DNA of 6,216 nt from Rhodoferax sp. (GTDB lineage Bacteria > Pseudomonadota > Gammaproteobacteria > Burkholderiales > Burkholderiaceae_C), in the NCBI GenBank assembly GCA_030683195.1, contig JAUXQA010000240.1, positions 1 through 6,216 on the forward strand, read 5' to 3'. Below are positions 5,091 through 6,216 of the stretch, piece after piece. Each line of letters begins with the position of its first letter. Position 1 is the first letter of the stretch. The notes beneath the pieces were generated by a model. The model saw nothing but the letters and a program-made list of their open reading frames with translations, was not told the DNA's origin and ran no database searches. Both the position numbers and the translations under genes were made by a program.

Positions 5091-6216
5091 TTACTTCTTG
5101 CGCTGCACAAACAGGTTGCGGGTGCGGTCTTCGGGGTAGGCAAAGGTCACCGCCCCATTTTTGACCATGCCCATGACAAGCATGTTGCTGCTGACAGCGT
5201 CTTTGTCGTCCTTGCTGAACGGGCGCTCGTGTGTGGCGGTCACGCCGTAGTAGGTGCGCGGCAAGGTCTCAAGCCCGGCCTTGACGTTGGGGCCGGCCAG
5301 GTCGCCACTGCGGATGTTCAAAATAGCGTAGGTGAGCAGGTAGACCGAGTCATAGGCCTGGGCTGCGGCCATGGGCACGGTGATCTTGTTGGTCTTGTAC
5401 TTGCCGGCGTAGGCGCTCAAAAACGCCCTGCGCCGCTCATTGCTGGGGTCGGCAATGAAGGTTTGGGCCATCAGCGACCCATCGGCCGCTTCACGCGCAC
5501 CGTCAATAAAGAAAGGGAATGACAAGGGCCAGGCACCCACCTGCGTGACCTTCCAGCCCAGGGCCTGGCGGCCGAGCGCAATCACCGCATTCTCCTGACC
5601 GACGGTGTAGCTGAAGATGACATTGGCCCCGGCGGCTTGCGCTGCCTTCAATTCAGTAGTCAGGTCTTTCACGCCCAAAGCAAAGCGGGCCACATGAACA
5701 GGTTTGAGCTTTTTGGCTTCCAATGCCTTGACCACATCTTGCAAACCGGCCTCGCCGTAGCCGCTGGTGTCGGCAAAGATAGCCACTTTGGTCCAGCCCC
5801 GCGACACGATGTCGTCCACCACAAACGGGGCCTGAATGGCATCGCGTGCCGAGGTTCTGAAAACATAGCTCTCGGGTGCCGGGTATTTGGAGGTGATGGG
5901 AGTGCCGGTGGCACAGGGCACGATCAGCGGCGACTTGGCCGCCTGAAACACCTCCATGGCCTTCATCGCCACACCGGTGTTGCAAAACCCGATGGTGGCT
6001 ACCACGCCCTCCTTGATCAACTCCTGGGAACGCTGCAAACCGACATCGGGGTTGGCCGTGTCGTCCTTGATGATGAGCTCCAGCGGACGCCCCAGGTAGC
6101 CACCGGCGGCATTGATTTCATCCACTGCGAGCTTGGCGCCGTTGAGCATGGGCAAGCCAAAATCAGCCGAAGCGCCGGTGAGCGGGCCGATCCAGCCCAC
6201 ACGCACCGGATTAACC
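5091..6216 (-). CDS. Periplasmic ABC-transporter substrate-binding protein, branched-chain amino acid type (5' partial)
   Basis: The 374 visible residues form a type I periplasmic binding protein of the LivJ/LivK-like Peripla_BP_6 class, which captures a small solute and delivers it to an ABC permease. The visible part opens with VNPVRVGWIGPLTG, the usual first strand of the mature domain, followed by GAKLAVDEINAAGGYLGRP and the IKDDTANP segment. GFCNTGVA (about 76-83) and VPCATGTPIT (about 99-108) correspond to ligand-pocket loops of the first lobe. The second lobe and the C-terminus (LFVQRKK) are complete. The frame is open to the window edge, so the start and the expected signal peptide lie outside; the GTG at 6204-6206 falls inside the first strand and should not be taken as the start. 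No permease or ATPase gene is visible here. The ligand cannot be told from sequence: members bind amino acids, amides, urea, aromatic acids and others. Confidence 0.93.
   Translation of the reverse strand, partial: VNPVRVGWIGPLTGASADFGLPMLNGAKLAVDEINAAGGYLGRPLELIIKDDTANPDVGLQRSQELIKEGVVATIGFCNTGVAMKAMEVFQAAKSPLIVPCATGTPITSKYPAPESYVFRTSARDAIQAPFVVDDIVSRGWTKVAIFADTSGYGEAGLQDVVKALEAKKLKPVHVARFALGVKDLTTELKAAQAAGANVIFSYTVGQENAVIALGRQALGWKVTQVGAWPLSFPFFIDGAREAADGSLMAQTFIADPSNERRRAFLSAYAGKYKTNKITVPMAAAQAYDSVYLLTYAILNIRSGDLAGPNVKAGLETLPRTYYGVTATHERPFSKDDKDAVSSNMLVMGMVKNGAVTFAYPEDRTRNLFVQRKK

Noticed and set aside
5040..5093. The binding protein and the TatD-family protein lie in the same frame, separated by a single stop and 17 open codons, suggesting read-through fusion.
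   Set aside because: One in three neighbours share a frame by chance. The two act in different compartments, and nothing near the TAA suggests recoding.
4881..5522. Plus-strand open frame of 213 codons opposite the binding-protein and TatD-family genes.
   Set aside because: It is a Gly/Val/His-rich antisense shadow covering two well-recognised minus-strand genes, with no motif of its own.
6204..6206. GTG as the start codon of the substrate-binding protein.
   Set aside because: It sits within the conserved first strand of the mature domain, and codons before it (V, N, P) are open to the window edge. The real start and signal peptide lie outside.

Overview
The window carries four well-supported protein genes, plus a possible fragment of a fifth at the left edge. 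It looks like chromosomal DNA of a GC-rich betaproteobacterium. Codon use, protein style and some DNA motifs suggest order Burkholderiales, probably family Comamonadaceae (the Rhodoferax/Polaromonas/Acidovorax kind). That placement is an inference from familiarity; no rRNA or other marker gene is present. I see no tRNA, rRNA, CRISPR array, insertion sequence or phage gene.

Layout, left to right. Positions 50-805 (minus) encode a spermidine-synthase-like, SAM-binding methyltransferase-fold protein. Its stop overlaps, in an ATGA arrangement, a possible next start at 53. A 166-base divergent intergenic region (806-971) separates it from a large plus-strand gene (972-3641). That gene encodes an 889-residue membrane hybrid histidine kinase with seven predicted membrane helices, a PAS domain, a coiled coil, a HisKA/ATPase core and two receiver domains. 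Both divergent genes appear to start with TTG. The kinase meets the next gene tail to tail, with the two stop codons overlapping by 4 bases. The right half is a run of minus-strand genes, read right to left: a periplasmic branched-chain-amino-acid-type substrate-binding protein (5091 to beyond 6216, N-terminus cut off by the window), a TatD-family metal-dependent hydrolase of the YjjV type (4164-5039), and a DNA-deoxyinosine (hypoxanthine) glycosylase (3638-4174). The glycosylase start overlaps the TatD-family stop by 11 bases.

Working together: the hydrolase and glycosylase are translationally linked, and both families are tied to nucleic-acid processing or repair, so a small DNA-maintenance unit is plausible. 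The binding protein upstream may simply be a neighbour. The kinase is an orphan: no separate response regulator or HPt protein is visible beside it.

The most interesting hidden structure is an AT-richer imperfect palindrome of about 50-65 bases inside the glycosylase gene (about 3945-4010). It resembles, from memory, the interspersed palindromic repeats of Comamonadaceae genomes. It appears to have been absorbed in frame as about 20 extra or replaced residues between two conserved glycosylase motifs. Otherwise this is an ordinary chromosomal region, and I found no convincing new multi-gene system.
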